Assembly: GCA_008508345.1 (NCBI GenBank)
Contig: QNGE01000944.1
Span: 1-64,000, forward strand
Length of the DNA: 64,000 nt
Reading direction: 5' to 3'
Source of the DNA: Paragonimus westermani
Lineage: Eukaryota > Platyhelminthes > Trematoda > Plagiorchiida > Troglotrematidae
A model generated the notes under the pieces. That model did not search any database and was not told where the DNA came from. It saw nothing but the letters and a program-made list of their open reading frames with translations. The translations under genes were made by a program, and so were the position numbers. Shown piece by piece: positions 31,850 to 43,413 of the stretch (positions are counted from its first letter, which is position 1; each line of letters opens with the position of its first letter).

Positions 31850-34460
31850 GTCTTTGAGCGCAATACCGGAAATCAGACAGTTGGTTCACTATATCAACAT
31901 TTACATTCTTGCTTTCATGGAAAACTGGCTTCACGCGAATGGGAGTCACACTTAACTGCATGTTCCTCGGTACTAAATATACTGAAATACCTCCCCCAAG
32001 AACACATGGGAGGCTATGTTGTTCTTCTGAACCAGAAGCTTATTGTGCTGACTGTTACAAGGGGAATTATCTTCCCCGAGAAATGTACCGTAGTGCGTCT
32101 TAAACGTCAAATGTGTGCTCGCGGTAGGCTCGTTGTGGGTATTACTTAACGTTCATTGTCATGCAGCGCATATAACGACGCTGCCATTTCTCCCGCGCTA
32201 GACAGTTTCCCGTCTTAACAGCGTTTCTCGTATCTCCTTACCGTAAATGATTCCGATGCAACCAACCCGAAATGGACAGCCGGTTCTTATGGGGACTTAG
32301 ACCGCATGTTGTCGAACTCCTCGGTAACCTTGACCCATGAGAAAGCCGGAATATAACATGTCGATCAACCTACGGAACCTTGTCCAGGACAGCCAAACTG
32401 CTTGCTCGATCTTTGTATCGCCGGTACACACTGACCGATCGCCACTAGTTTCTGATTTTATCTGTTATTGACCGAGACCTCAGCCCAAAATTTCCAGAAA
32501 TCTGAATTTAACGCATTAGATACTTTCTTAGGTACACTCAACTTCAAAGCTGACTCAGTAAACTCAAAATACCGTTCTTCCGAAGTAGTCATTCATGAAA
32601 ATGATAAGACGTTTGCTCCTACGGAATTACGGAAATCCTTCTCTCGCCCACGGATTCCGCTAAACATACATCATTTTATTGACGTGCGTACACTATCGTT
32701 CTCTAAACAGGAATCGAGAAGCAGGTCGGAAGATCTGGAAGCCTTTTGCACTGCACAAAACGCATGCAAGGGGGAAGTCCGTCAACGCACCCCAAAACTG
32801 GTCCCGCAGCACATTCTCTGCGACTTCTTGACACAGGAAAATCCGCCCATCCCCAAGCGGTTGCGGAGGCGTTCCCAGAACACTAATCAGTGGTCTGTCG
32901 TGTGGTTCCACCAATCTGGCATCTGATGCTGCTGCGACGAAGTTTTCAATACTCCTTCTTGACATCTAAATTTCATGTATTAGATCCTCAGAATCTATTG
33001 CTTAGGATCATTCCTTATATTGTGGCGTGGCCACACACGATCTATTGCCGGGTGCTTGGTTTAGTGGCGCTCCTTCATCATCTGCCTGAATCGACGCTTC
33101 GGGCCGACACTATTCCTAAGGCGCGAGTAAAGGCCACTGTCACGCCTACATTTAAGCTGGTCACCAGAATCCCATGAGAGGTAACTGGGCATCTGCTGAA
33201 ATGCACCAACCTAAAGCACCTCTTGGATAAGCTTTCCTTCTTTATTAAACTCAGCCGATATGTAAATCTTCCTGGTTAGCCTGACAAAGTCGAAAGACAA
33301 TGGACATGCTCCCGAGGCTGTATTGTCCGATTATGCCGAAACATTCCACATTGCTCCACATGGTTCTCTTGTACATAAACTGGAGTATTATGACAGCCAA
33401 ACAGAGGATGTTCACTGGTTTACATGTTTTCTTGGTCGTACAACTTCCAGAATAGAAACCAGATAGGACCTCCTATTCCCTTCATGATCTTTGCTGGAAT
33501 TCGCCAAGGATATGTTCTCAACCCATCTCTGTATTTGATATATACCAGTTAGTTTCCCGACGTTTTTTCTAGAACAGCTCTTTCTTATGCGGACGGTTTA
33601 TCAGCCTGTATTGCTTGTGATCTCAGTGCAATACAGACTGACTTTGGTCGCATGAATTGCCGGTCAGAGGACAGGAGTTCGCACCTGAACGGCGGTGAAT
33701 ATACAAATATGCCGCTCGGAGGAGACTCCCTGAACCTAATCGTAAGGCATAGTGCATAAAGTGCGACATACGTCGCTGAAGTTCACTTTAATAAAGACTT
33801 AGGGTGCTGACCGATATCCGGTTTAGCCGCCTTCTACCATCACCAGGTGACCGCAAAAAGGGGTTCTGAAAATGTTGGGGGTGATAAAAAGCCTTCCCCT
33901 GCACAAGCAGATGTGCAGTTCAGACGCTCTAAGGGGTGTATGTAAGGCCACTGTTTGCATATGCTAATCATTTCCTACACACAGGCTTGAAGAAGGACGT
34001 GCTCTCAATCAAACTTGTTCAGACAATCGCAACCGATTTGGCCACTGCCTTGCATTCTTCCTCCTGCGACTCATTTTCTGAAATCCGTGGCCTTCATACA
34101 CTTGAGCTCCAAGGATTCCGTGGTGACATAAGAATTACACACCTTCTCTTCAGCTCAAGACTGGTGCAGCAGCTCTTCATCACAGTGGTTGATACTAATC
34201 ACAACAAGAAGCTCTTGAAGCCTATACCTCCAATCTTCCTTAGGCGGTAGCTCTTTTCCCACACGGTTATAAAACACTGGGAGAACTTGCCGCTAGCGAG
34301 CATTGGCTGCCTTTCTGGAGGCTCAGAATATTGGTAGACTAATATATATTGATTACATCACTGGTATTTCCTGCAACCGTTGAAAGCAGTACTATACCCT
34401 GTTTCCAATGACTGCAGCCTCAAACCAGTGTACAAAGCGTTGAAATTGCTAAAAAAATCC
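31850..34460 (+). mobile_element. CR1-like LINE copy D, decayed, nearly complete coding span
   Basis: Same family as copy A, opposite strand. Landmarks in order: EIRQLVHYINIYILAFMENW (about 31.87 kb; catalytic TETW reads MENW), EHMGGYVVLLNQKL, IFPEKC (32.07 kb), then the frame 32,468-32,926 (TETSAQNFQKSEFNALDTFL). These are followed by KDNGHAPEAVLSDYAETFH (33.3 kb; second Asp of FDFAKAFD is His), HGSLVHKLEYY, YADG in place of YADD (near 33.59 kb), and the open block 33,936-34,250 (PLFAYANHFLHTGLKKDVLS). The 3' UTR to about 34,460 still aligns with copy A. Multiple stops and lost catalytic residues make it inactive. Confidence 0.85.
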
Positions 34461-35655
34461 TGACTAAGTTTTGAAATAGCTGGATAGACCGAGTCACAGA
34501 TTTTAGAACCATCGGTATGAAGCACTTGAAAGTGGTGCTATTGTGAAAACTACAGAATTCCTTGTGTTTTCGTATAGCCCACTCTCAGTCACACCAAATG
34601 CCTTAACACATAGACACACCCAGTGAGTTCAAGCGTTTCGAGACTGTGATTATCAAATGATATTAACCTATAAAAATTGCCTAGATCGATGGAGTGTTTT
34701 TAAGGTTTCAGAACATTAAATAACTGAAACCAAGTCACCTTTAATGACCTTCACCGCTACGGGGTCGCGGCGCATTTTCGTCTGGTCTGTTTGCATGCAG
34801 ATGTAATGAGTGCTGTGGGCGGCACTGTTTCTCTTCTTCTACGACTGACTGAAATTATAATATGTGGTTATATTTAATGCAGGTTTTCTTTGATGGATGC
34901 TCCACCTACATGACAGGAATCTGGTCAACTGGTTTTTGTGGTGCATCTTGTAATTACGACGTAGGATTATTGCACACGGTCCTGAGTGGTCCTTAGGGCG
35001 TAGAATTACATAACATAATCAATAGCAGGGCTTTTCTAAGCGTCCAGCTCGTTTGCCTAAGAATCGCTTATCGTTCGAGACAGTTAAATGTGAATTGCTA
35101 CATCACTGCAGTGACGTAGCAATTCGCTTTTAACCATTGTTGCCGGCAGTGAATAGAGGTGAACATCACAGGCTTAGCAACCGAGTTCACTTTGCTCCAC
35201 AGAGTTAAACGGCACAGCACGTTACCGTGGTGGAATATTATGGCAAATAAACCCCAGAGGGTCAAGCGCGACCTGTGGAGGTTGTTCGAGTTAGCAAACG
35301 AATATGAAAAATATTTCGAATAGCAGCTGGTGCGAAATACAGCTGTGTATCCAGAAGTGACGTGGTTTGAAGCATAATGGAAAGTTCGGCAAGGTGCACT
35401 TGTCAGGATCAGAAGGTTTACCCTAATCACGTTCAACCCAATGTATCTTTTCCAGTGGCTGTTGGATGCATTAAGGAGGATCGGAAATTCACACCAGCAA
35501 GAGACAAGAGAGGGCGGGTGATTATGGCCAAGAGATAGTGGTGACTCTCATCTGGTTGAAATCTCCCCTGAAGTACCTGTAATCTCGGAGCTATTGAGCA
35601 CGGTAGACAAGTTGTCTTACCAACTGCGTAGTTTAGACACAAGCAAGGCAGCGAG
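34461..35655. other. No gene recognised
   Basis: A 112-codon minus-strand frame at 35,098-35,436 shows no family signature. No repeat homology was identified. Confidence 0.35.
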
Positions 35656-36640
35656 ACGAACTTTCGGTCGTCAAACGATGGTAAGGCCGCCGACTTACTT
35701 CCTTCTTTTCGCCACGTCCTCAGAATGGGACAGGTCCCCGAAGATAGGAAATTAGAGGCGGTTACTGCAGTTCACAGTAGGAGTAATTAGGACGGGCGTC
35801 CAGATATCTTGCTGTCAACTACACAGCTGCGGTTTCAAAAGTATTGAAGAGATTAACAAGGAACAGGGTAGTAAATCGTGTTACCAAACATGAACTATTA
35901 ACAACTCGTCAGCGAGGTTCTGTGAAGCAGTGGTCCTAATTGACAAGCTCGCCGTCATTTTCAGTAAAATAAACGAGAGACTGGACAGGGTGAGAAAGTT
36001 GAGGTTTATATAGGTTTCTTTCAGAGTGCTTGGTTTGTATTATTGTAAATATTTATTATCAACTCCGGAGACTTGCGAAATGTTGCTCAGGGTTTGACGT
36101 CATTCGAGTATTCACGAAGCAGAAGGTTTTACGTGCAAAAGGAGAGAATCAAATCCGAGCTGGCGGCTGCTAGCAACAAAGTCCCTCAGGGCAACTTGAT
36201 TTTCCCGATCTGCGTTAATAATCGAGCTCGAAGACTGAGTTGGTCTTGCTGCATGTTCACGGGTGTTGTGAAGCTAATAGGGCAACAGCTCCTCAATAAA
36301 ATATCATCTGTTGGCGCAATGAGAGGTACCGCACAATGTCAGGTTTATGCAACTGCTTTGAGCTGGTATAAGTGTAGCATATAGGCACATAGAGACACGT
36401 GACAGTTGTCGCTGGATGGGGTAATGAAGTAAAAGTTCAGGTGAACGCGAACTTTAAAGTGACAACGTACTGTGTAGCGACCGCTCAAAAGTCAATAGAG
36501 CGTTGTATCCGCCCAAGAGGTCAGTAAAATCACGAGCGTTTCTGCTTTTGCGCTCTGTACATGGCGTACACACGGCTGCAGCTGGTGTACTGCATCGAGG
36601 TGCAAGGGAGATGTCAGCAGGTTCATGGGGTTTCCCGTGT
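35656..36640 (+). pseudogene. Reverse transcriptase remnant of another LINE
   Basis: Blocks in RT order: GQVPEDRKLEAVTAVHS (35.73 kb), AAVSKVLKRLTRNRV then TKHELLTTRQRGS (35.83-35.92 kb; the nYRPVsLTs-vsKvLErl region), and KVEVYIGFFQSAWF (36.0 kb), where the family has VDVVYLDFSKAFD, so both Asp are lost. Next come SELAAASNKVPQGNLIFPIC (36.15-36.22 kb; the SGVPQGSVLGPL box) and CALYMAYTRLQLVYCIEVQ (36.55-36.61 kb; the LYR-YVRPHLEYC block). This element is related to CR1/Jockey RTs but is not one of copies A-D. It is heavily decayed. Confidence 0.65.
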
Positions 36641-39600
36641 AACACGTTGAAGCAAATTGTCCAAGCAGAAATGAATGCGTTAACTAGACAAAGACGCAGG
36701 TGGACTGGTATTGCAGAGACCCAGAGGCTTTTGAGGAAATTGGTTGATCCTGAAGGACGTAGATTTTTACGTAGTGTTGACTCAGCACCCAAGAAAAATG
36801 AATTGAATTCTGGGATCTGGAGAAACGTTCGCGATCAATTCATCTAATCTCTAATAGTAACTGCATCAAATCTTCTATCATCTGTAGTGATGTGAGCATC
36901 TACTGTAATCCACTTTAAGCATATGCTTGACAATTTTTTAATGACGGTGTTTCTGGAGCTAGTGTGGGACATCTTCAGTCTGACAGCGGTGATTTTCAAC
37001 TGTTTCAACATGCCATCCACGAACTTGACCTTTCTGTTTGTTAATCCTCTTTTTTGTTTATTGTTTCATCGCCTTTTCTTATTACCAAATTGTGACTGAA
37101 TCTACCCTCAGTACTGTTTGATTTCTCGCCGCGAGAACGCTCTGATATTATATCCTATTACTCTATAAATCTGAAAGCGTCTGTATTAGTCCTGTTCATT
37201 TTGCATACAGTTTGCTGCACTAACGGACGGTTTTCTCCAGTCACATCCTTCAACCACGTGCCCTTTACTGACTCTTTGCAACAAGTCTGAATTGATGCGT
37301 CTTCTTCTTATTGATGTAGCACGATGGGGTTGTAAGAGATAACGGCACAAACGGTGGGCATTGTTGACATTTGCAGCAATTCCTGTGAACTGAGCTGAAT
37401 TCATCTCAGCTGAAATGTTCTTTTTAAGTCTCGTAGGAATGTTTGTGCGCTGGGTGCAGTTGACTGTCAACGTCACAGCGAATGCGTTTTCCACCATCGA
37501 TGTTGTCTACAATCGTATGCTTAAAATGTGCGACGCTCTCAGTCTCACAAAGGAGCAAAGTTGTCTGAGATGACGTATAAGCCATTAGGTATTACACAAA
37601 TTGCGGCGGAAAGCGTATTCGTCGAGTTCATTTATTGTTTCACCCACATATAACCAAGGTCATAGTACAAGTTGATTCCCTACCAATTTGTAGCTAGGGT
37701 CGTACCAGTTCAGGAACAACTCCGTTTTGGTCACTTAGCAAAATCTTTGTTATTTCACACAAGGCAGGTTTTATATCTTTTAACAAAGGGATGTGAACAT
37801 TTGACGATCTGGCAATGTTGCTGAGAATTTTTTACACTTAAACGCGGTGGTTAACCTCGCGTTCTGCGATGGTCCGGTAGGATGTGCTGACAAGGTCTCC
37901 TTTATAACCGTATCAGATGGCCCAATGATTTACGGCCGGACAGAAAGTATTTACGGTCACGGGATTGTGCATCGATTTGCTGTCTTTGGCGAAGCACCTA
38001 TATAGGGCTACAGTCCGTAGACTAAACTTTGGAACTGTTTTTGTAGCTGCAGCATTGTTGAATTTTGAATGGGAGAGGTGTGGTTTGAAAACTAACCGCT
38101 TAACTAGGATTTCTCCGATTACCATGGGCACGTTCATCATTATTATCAGAAACTTGTCAGTAATATCAGCAACCTGATGCCTTTTTGAATGCATATAACG
38201 TTGGAGGAGATTATGTGAAGCAAACATGAATTTCCTATTTTCCGCTCAGGTGGTCCTGACTAACTCCTTGATGCTACAAGAGTTATATGTTCAGTCACTG
38301 CCCACAATTAACGACCCCAGTAAAACGCACTGTCATGTTGACTCGTTAGTTTGACCGTTCAGTTAGAGACGTCTGAAACTCTGGTTCGAAACACATGGCC
38401 CACAGTAGACTGTATGGGACGTACAGTTCATCCATTACTAGACCGCACGTATCATCAATGTCGGTTGTAACTGGGTGATAACCTCACATGTTGTAGTTTT
38501 TACTGCAAATCCAAATCACCCTAATAAACTGGAGCACGTATAATACTTATTAATCATTTCATGATTTTGAGAAATAACCATTAGAAAATCGAAGTTAATC
38601 TGGATATAACTGTAAGTTAAACAGTGGTAATAGCTACGGCCAAGCAAGATTACCCTGTGATACTGAAGAGAAGTGTGCTGGATTTCTCTGGTCATTCCTA
38701 TTGTGACGCAAAAACTACTGGAAAGCTCTATAACCTACCATTTAGCCAATAAATCAGTTCACTTGTTTCCTTTTTTTCCTGATTTTATTTTCACTTCTTT
38801 GTACCATGGTAACCGGCAAATGTTAGTGTCTTCAATATCCACAAGCTGTTACAATCACAATTCATGTCTGAATTTGGACTTAGGCCTTTTCTCTGAAACG
38901 CACGTTTGCAATCATTATGTTGTTGTCAGTTGGAAATCACCTCCCGAAAATGCAATGAATTTGCACTACTTTTTCAAGGCCGTTTATGACAATCAGGTAA
39001 ATTATTGGTATTGAGATGGAGCAAGGATTGCGCTAAACCATGGAGATCGGGATTCGGTGAATGGTCGTTTAGGCGCCGTCAGACATTATACCTGTATCTC
39101 GCCTATTGACGCAGACCAGGCAGACGTTTTCCATGTGTCATATATCTGTGCCCCACCTACCATAGTTCACCTTCTGTCAAGAATGCTTTCCACGCTACCC
39201 TGGTTAAACATCTGATGCAGGCCAAACTTTCAGATATTATCGTTATTCCAGGCTGTCATCTCCTGCAAGTGAAGTTGCTGATTGATAGGTTATGTCCGGG
39301 CTTGGCGCAATTAAATTGTTAGTCGGTCGTTTTAACTATATATAGTTTGCGGATGAGTGCGTATCGATTTTCTGAATCTGATACAGTCGGTAATAATTCA
39401 CTGTATTGAGCATAACATCAGCGATAAAAAAAATTGATCATGTCGCCGTCAACTACCGGTAGCTTCACTGTTAAACTTTGTTGACTATTTTGGAATATTC
39501 ACGATATATGATACCTTGCGTTTTCTCCTATACGCTTTGTTTCAACGTTTGCTCAAAACTATAGAATAGTCGGTTGAAAAATTGTGGATGAGGTACAAAA

Positions 39601-39916
39601 AGATGGCTGTGTCAAACCATTTGTTGACATTGATAGTACCGAAGTCAAAGCAGTACAGAAATCCAGGTGGACACCAAACAGAAATTGCAAAACGTATATG
39701 GTGTATCTTGACTTGCTGACAGATTAAGAAGAGGCGCATTCATTTATAAGGTATTTCATTCAGGGCCACACCGCCTTATCAAAAATGAGCTTAGCGGTTG
39801 ACCAAATGGTAGGAGATACTATGCGGTTATCTGCACACGTGTCGCCAGAAATGTGCTCAAAATATTTGCAACGGATAATTCCGTGAGGAGAAACCGAGAT
39901 AGTGGGAACACACGCC
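36641..39916. other. No gene recognised
   Basis: Short frames only. The 104-codon minus frame at 37,913-38,227 and the 113-codon plus frame at 38,673-39,014 have no domain I recognise. Confidence 0.35.
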
Positions 39917-40058
39917 TGATTAGAAGGCTTTAATCAACCAAAAACCGAGGCGTGTGATATAAAATGTAATGAGCGGAGGGATAGATTAGAATAGTAATAT
40001 ATCGAGGAATCAATAGTCTAGGAAAGAGCGGGATAAGATGTCGAAATGAAATATGACA
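39917..40058 (-). repeat. 3' LTR of the Gypsy element
   Basis: This aligns with 43,273-43,413 along its whole length (shared GGCTTTA, GGCGTGTGATAT, TAATATAT, AGATGT). On the minus strand it starts TGTCA and ends near TCA. The homology between the two LTRs stops abruptly at both ends, which sets the boundaries. Confidence 0.8.
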
Positions 40059-40074
40059 TTTTGCCCCTCCCTTC
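40059..40074 (-). promoter_or_regulatory. Polypurine tract
   Basis: On the minus strand the bases GAAGGGAGGGGCAAAA immediately precede the TGTCA start of the 3' LTR. A purine run at this position primes plus-strand DNA synthesis in LTR retrotransposons. Its exact adjacency supports the LTR boundary. Confidence 0.8.
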
Positions 40075-40089
40075 ATAAAAGAAAACTAA

Positions 40090-41340
40090 CTAATGTTAAG
40101 GTGGATTATTAGAGCTAACTGTCCAGTACATGAAGTGATTTATCTTAAGAAAGCAATACGTAAAGTTCAACCCTTTGTTGTTGGGAGAGAGGATTTTCAA
40201 CGTATTTTTGGTACACTTGTAGTTTCTGTTGTGTCTGATTCGGTGTACCGTGAGTCGACAATAGAAGGGTTTGCAATAGGGTCTGACAAAATGGGTTGTG
40301 ATGGTTGAGATGTGTTTTTAAAAGAAGCCAGTTGCCGGAGGGATACGGTTTCCTCATGGCCATCTAGAATTTGAATGTGTGTACCCTGGATTACTCTCTA
40401 GCAGTTCACCTTCTACAGGTGGATCGCACTAAGACGTTCGGACATTCTTTCGATATAGTACTGGTCCGGGCATAACGAGCCACTAAGACAGACTAGTTCT
40501 TGTGGACGATTTTCGACTATGCACAAACATGCGTTCATGAGGAGTACCGTTGATAGCAGTACACAGCAACGACCTGATAGCGTGCAACGCTTCCAGAAGC
40601 ACGTACTGCCATTGGCCAACATTCAGTGCTTTAAAACGCAGGCAGGGAGAAGCAGTTTTCCACATTGCATCATTGAGCTTTTTAATTTGGCCGTTGCCTT
40701 GTGGGTTGTAACTCGTGGTTCTGCTAGTAGTCACATCCCGGTTGTGTAGGAATCGTCTCAGCTCCTGCGACATAGACGTAGATCCACGATCGGAGTGAAT
40801 GAGTGAGAGTATTCCGAACATGGAAAAAAGGTCAGTTAATCGGGTAATGACAGTATGTTCAGGCAGGGAAAAGCGAACTGGGAAGCAAGAGACTTCATCA
40901 GTTACAGTTAGTGTATGGTGATTGCGACTGGGACAGGAAATCGGTCCTTCGAAGTCGACGCCAAGACGTTCAAACGGCTGCGTCGCTTTAATTAAAATCT
41001 ACTAGAAAGAGTACAGAATTTTGGTTTTAGTTGGGAACAGACAGAACATTGTTGAGTAACAGGCTTGACATTGTCTAGGTAGAAGGGCAAATTCTTTATT
41101 CGAACGAAATGAGGCAAACGAATAATTCCGAGATGGCAGAGAGAATCATGAGGCTTTTTAGGATAATCAACAGAAAGAGTTAATGCACAAAAGGTCCGGA
41201 ATAGGGTATCGGCCACATAATTACCTGAACCAGGGCGATACATAACATCATAAGAGAATTGAGATAGTTCTATCCGCCAACGTTGAATTTTGTCATTTTT
41301 GATCTTACTAGCAAATCTCGTATCATACATAAAGGCAACA
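40090..41340 (-). pseudogene. Gypsy RNase H and integrase, broken
   Basis: In minus-strand order: the end of RNase H (KIKNDKIQRWRIELS), the integrase zinc finger (HDSLCHLGI ... CSVC), a core block with RLGVDFEGPIS and TVTDEVSCFP near 40.9 kb, the second catalytic Asp in IHSDRGSTS, and the NPQGNGQIKKLN box. The catalytic Glu in the usual GQVExxN pattern is a Lys here, which should abolish strand transfer. A divergent tail (SKPIVDS-like, then a basic VPKIR stretch) extends towards the polypurine tract. Stops separate the blocks. Confidence 0.8.
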
Positions 41341-41548
41341 GAACGTTAATCGGTTAGCAGCTTGAAGTGAGTTTCACTCAGGTAATGTGGCCACTTCCGA
41401 ATAGCTTCAATAATTGCGTAAACTTTGTTCTCAACAGCAGAATGGTTTCGTTCAGTTACAGAGAGAGAGAGAGAATACGTGAAAAAAAGCCACGAAGCGG
41501 CCCCTCTGATTTAATATAGCGGGGATGGCTATGTCTGAGTCATCAGTT

Positions 41549-42198
41549 TCAGCGACAAAGGGAACATCTCTGGCGATGTAGAGGAGGTGGGGCTTGAGCC
41601 AGTTCGGATTTAATAGGTTCGTAGTCGGAAATTATATCGTTGGGTAAGGAAAAGCTCTTGATAGTCAGCGGGTGGATTTTGTCAGAAAAGTGAGGAAACC
41701 ACTGAGAATAGTATGAGAACACTCCGACCACTCTTTGTTGTGCTTTCAAGTTCCCGGGTGCAGATAGCTTGATTGGCGCCTTGGGCCGATCGGGCTCTGG
41801 CCTCACGGATAGTTTGGGCATTTCATAATCCAACAGACGAATTCCTGTTATGTCGAAAACATGTTTTGATTTAGTGTCAGTCCGTATTTATTACCCACTT
41901 GTAAAATCCGATTGAGGTTAGTCTCGTGATCATTCGCATCTTTTTCGCATACAGTAGTATTATCGACGTAGACGAAGGTTCTCGTAGGCGTTTCTTGACG
42001 GACCAGCTCTTTCATTGCTCGCTGGAAGCATGCAGCGTCATTGGTCACTCCAAAAAGTATGTGGCGGAATTGGTATAGGCTGTTGCACGCTTCACATACA
42101 GTATATTGTCTTTCGCTGTCGTTAGTGGGGATTTGATGGTAAGCGCTGTGGAGGTTCAGCGAACTGGAAATAGTGAACTGTGAAATTTTCTCTACCAT
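41549..42198 (-). pseudogene. Gypsy reverse transcriptase, broken
   Basis: Frame 42,198-41,848 reads SSSLNLHSAYHQIP, FRHILFGVTNDAACFQRAM and FVYVDNTTVCEKDANDHETN, the RT palm of Ty3/Gypsy. The catalytic box is YVDN; I recall YLDN as common in this lineage, so the Asn alone does not prove inactivation. Frame 41,833-41,549 continues with RPEPDRPKAP and VVGVFSYYSQWFPHFSDKI, the connection to RNase H. The start of the palm (the LD of TLDL) reads LNL. A stop and frame change separate the two blocks. Confidence 0.85.
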
Positions 42199-42299
42199 AT
42201 CACTAATACGGGGGAGGGGATAGTTGTCCAGGTAGGTGAACTGATTTGATTACTTGAAGGCAGTTTTCCCCATTGATTTCGGAGTACGACCGCTTCAGT

Positions 42300-43268
42300 A
42301 ACAGCTTTCTGAGCTTCCCGGTTTAACCAACGCGTTTAGGGTTATCCCATTGATTGCCACTTCAGTGATGGCTCTAGTAAGGCTAGTTGGTGCTGCAGCA
42401 ATGATGGCAGAGGAGGCAAGGAATGGAGAAACTGATGCCCCGCGTTTCGAATGCTTAGTAGGACGGCAAACACTTTTGTAGTGGACCCGTTTTCCGCATG
42501 ATTTACAGACTGAATCTCTGGCTGGGCATTTTTGGCGAGGATGTTGGTTATACCCACAGAAGAAATAGTTAGTTCGGGCTGCAGTCAGTTTATTCTCGCA
42601 ATGGCTGTTGGGTTTCTTGACAGTATTTGGTGAGGCGTCAGTAGCAGCTGCATTGTGAATTGGAGGTTGAGATTGCGCGAACGAATGCGATTGTTACTGA
42701 GCCAGTTGTAAAGCACTCGGTTAATCGTAAGCGGTTTCACTTCTATGGTTTTGTCTTCAGGCAATCGTTAACGAATCGAGTTGGATAAGAGTCCACATGT
42801 GAACGCATCGCGGATAGCGTCCTCTTGATTTTACTCTGCGCTAACAGTTCTGAAATTACAATCCTTAGCAAGATTGCGGAGTTTTTGCATGAACTAATCG
42901 AGATTTCCATTGTGAGCTTGTTCACAAGTTTTTAACAGGCGGCGTGCAAAAATTTAGTTCTTTTGTTTTATGTGGGGAGAGTTGAGTGTGGTGGTAGCAG
43001 AATCATAATCAGTACGGTGAAAGTTGAGTTTGTGTACAGCGGGACACAAGAAGTGTATGAGTGTTTTTGGTTTGTCAGGTTTATGAGAAGCAATCAGTTC
43101 GAGAAAAATTGGAAAAGTACATAACCATTGTTTCCAGACCTGAGCACTGTTCGGGAAGTTTGGATCAGCGTCAAGTCGGTTCTGTCGTAGCAGACGGTCC
43201 AGGACTTCTGGTTGATTAAATTGTAAAAGGTAGATCTGTGAGGAGAGACCAAGAAAGTGAAAAGACAA
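42300..43268 (-). pseudogene. Gypsy gag, zinc knuckles and protease start, broken
   Basis: The capsid block at 43,268-42,954 contains PEVLDRLLRQNRLDADPNF and ends in TTTLNSPHIKQKN. Two CX2CX4HX4C knuckles lie near 42.42-42.56 kb (C-CGYNQHPRQKC and CKSCGKRVHYKSVC). The protease follows at about 42,311-42,345 as NALVKPGSSES, where the family has LIDTGSS, so the catalytic Asp is replaced. The gag frame begins within a few bases of the 5' LTR, so the usual leader with primer-binding site appears deleted or unrecognisable. Confidence 0.75.
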
Positions 43269-43272
43269 CGTC

Positions 43273-43413
43273 TGGTAGGAAGGCTTTAGTCAACTAATAA
43301 CTTAGGCGTGTGATATGTAACGTAATGAACGGAGGGACAGAATAGAATAATAATATATGGAGGAATCAGTAGACTAGAAAGAACGGAATAAGATGTAGAA
43401 ATAAATTCTGACA
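43273..43413 (-). repeat. 5' LTR of the Gypsy element
   Basis: This is the partner of 39,917-40,058. On the minus strand it starts TGTCAGAATT and ends near TACCA. A primer-binding site is not recognisable just inside it. Confidence 0.78.

Larger units (their letters stand above)
39917..43413 (-). mobile_element. Ty3/Gypsy retrotransposon (K02A2.6-like), complete layout, decayed
   Basis: Two LTRs of about 141 bp bound an internal region that reads, on the minus strand, gag, zinc knuckles, protease, reverse transcriptase, RNase H and integrase: the Ty3/Gypsy order. A polypurine tract abuts the 3' LTR. Every domain is broken by stops or frameshifts, and key residues of protease and integrase are replaced. 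The LTRs differ at roughly a fifth of positions by eye, consistent with an old insertion. Flanking bases (ACGCC left, ATATT right) do not form an obvious target-site duplication. Confidence 0.88.

Noticed and set aside
41461..41474. GA dinucleotide run
   Set aside because: Seven units within the decayed Gypsy pol region; ordinary microsatellite without further meaning.
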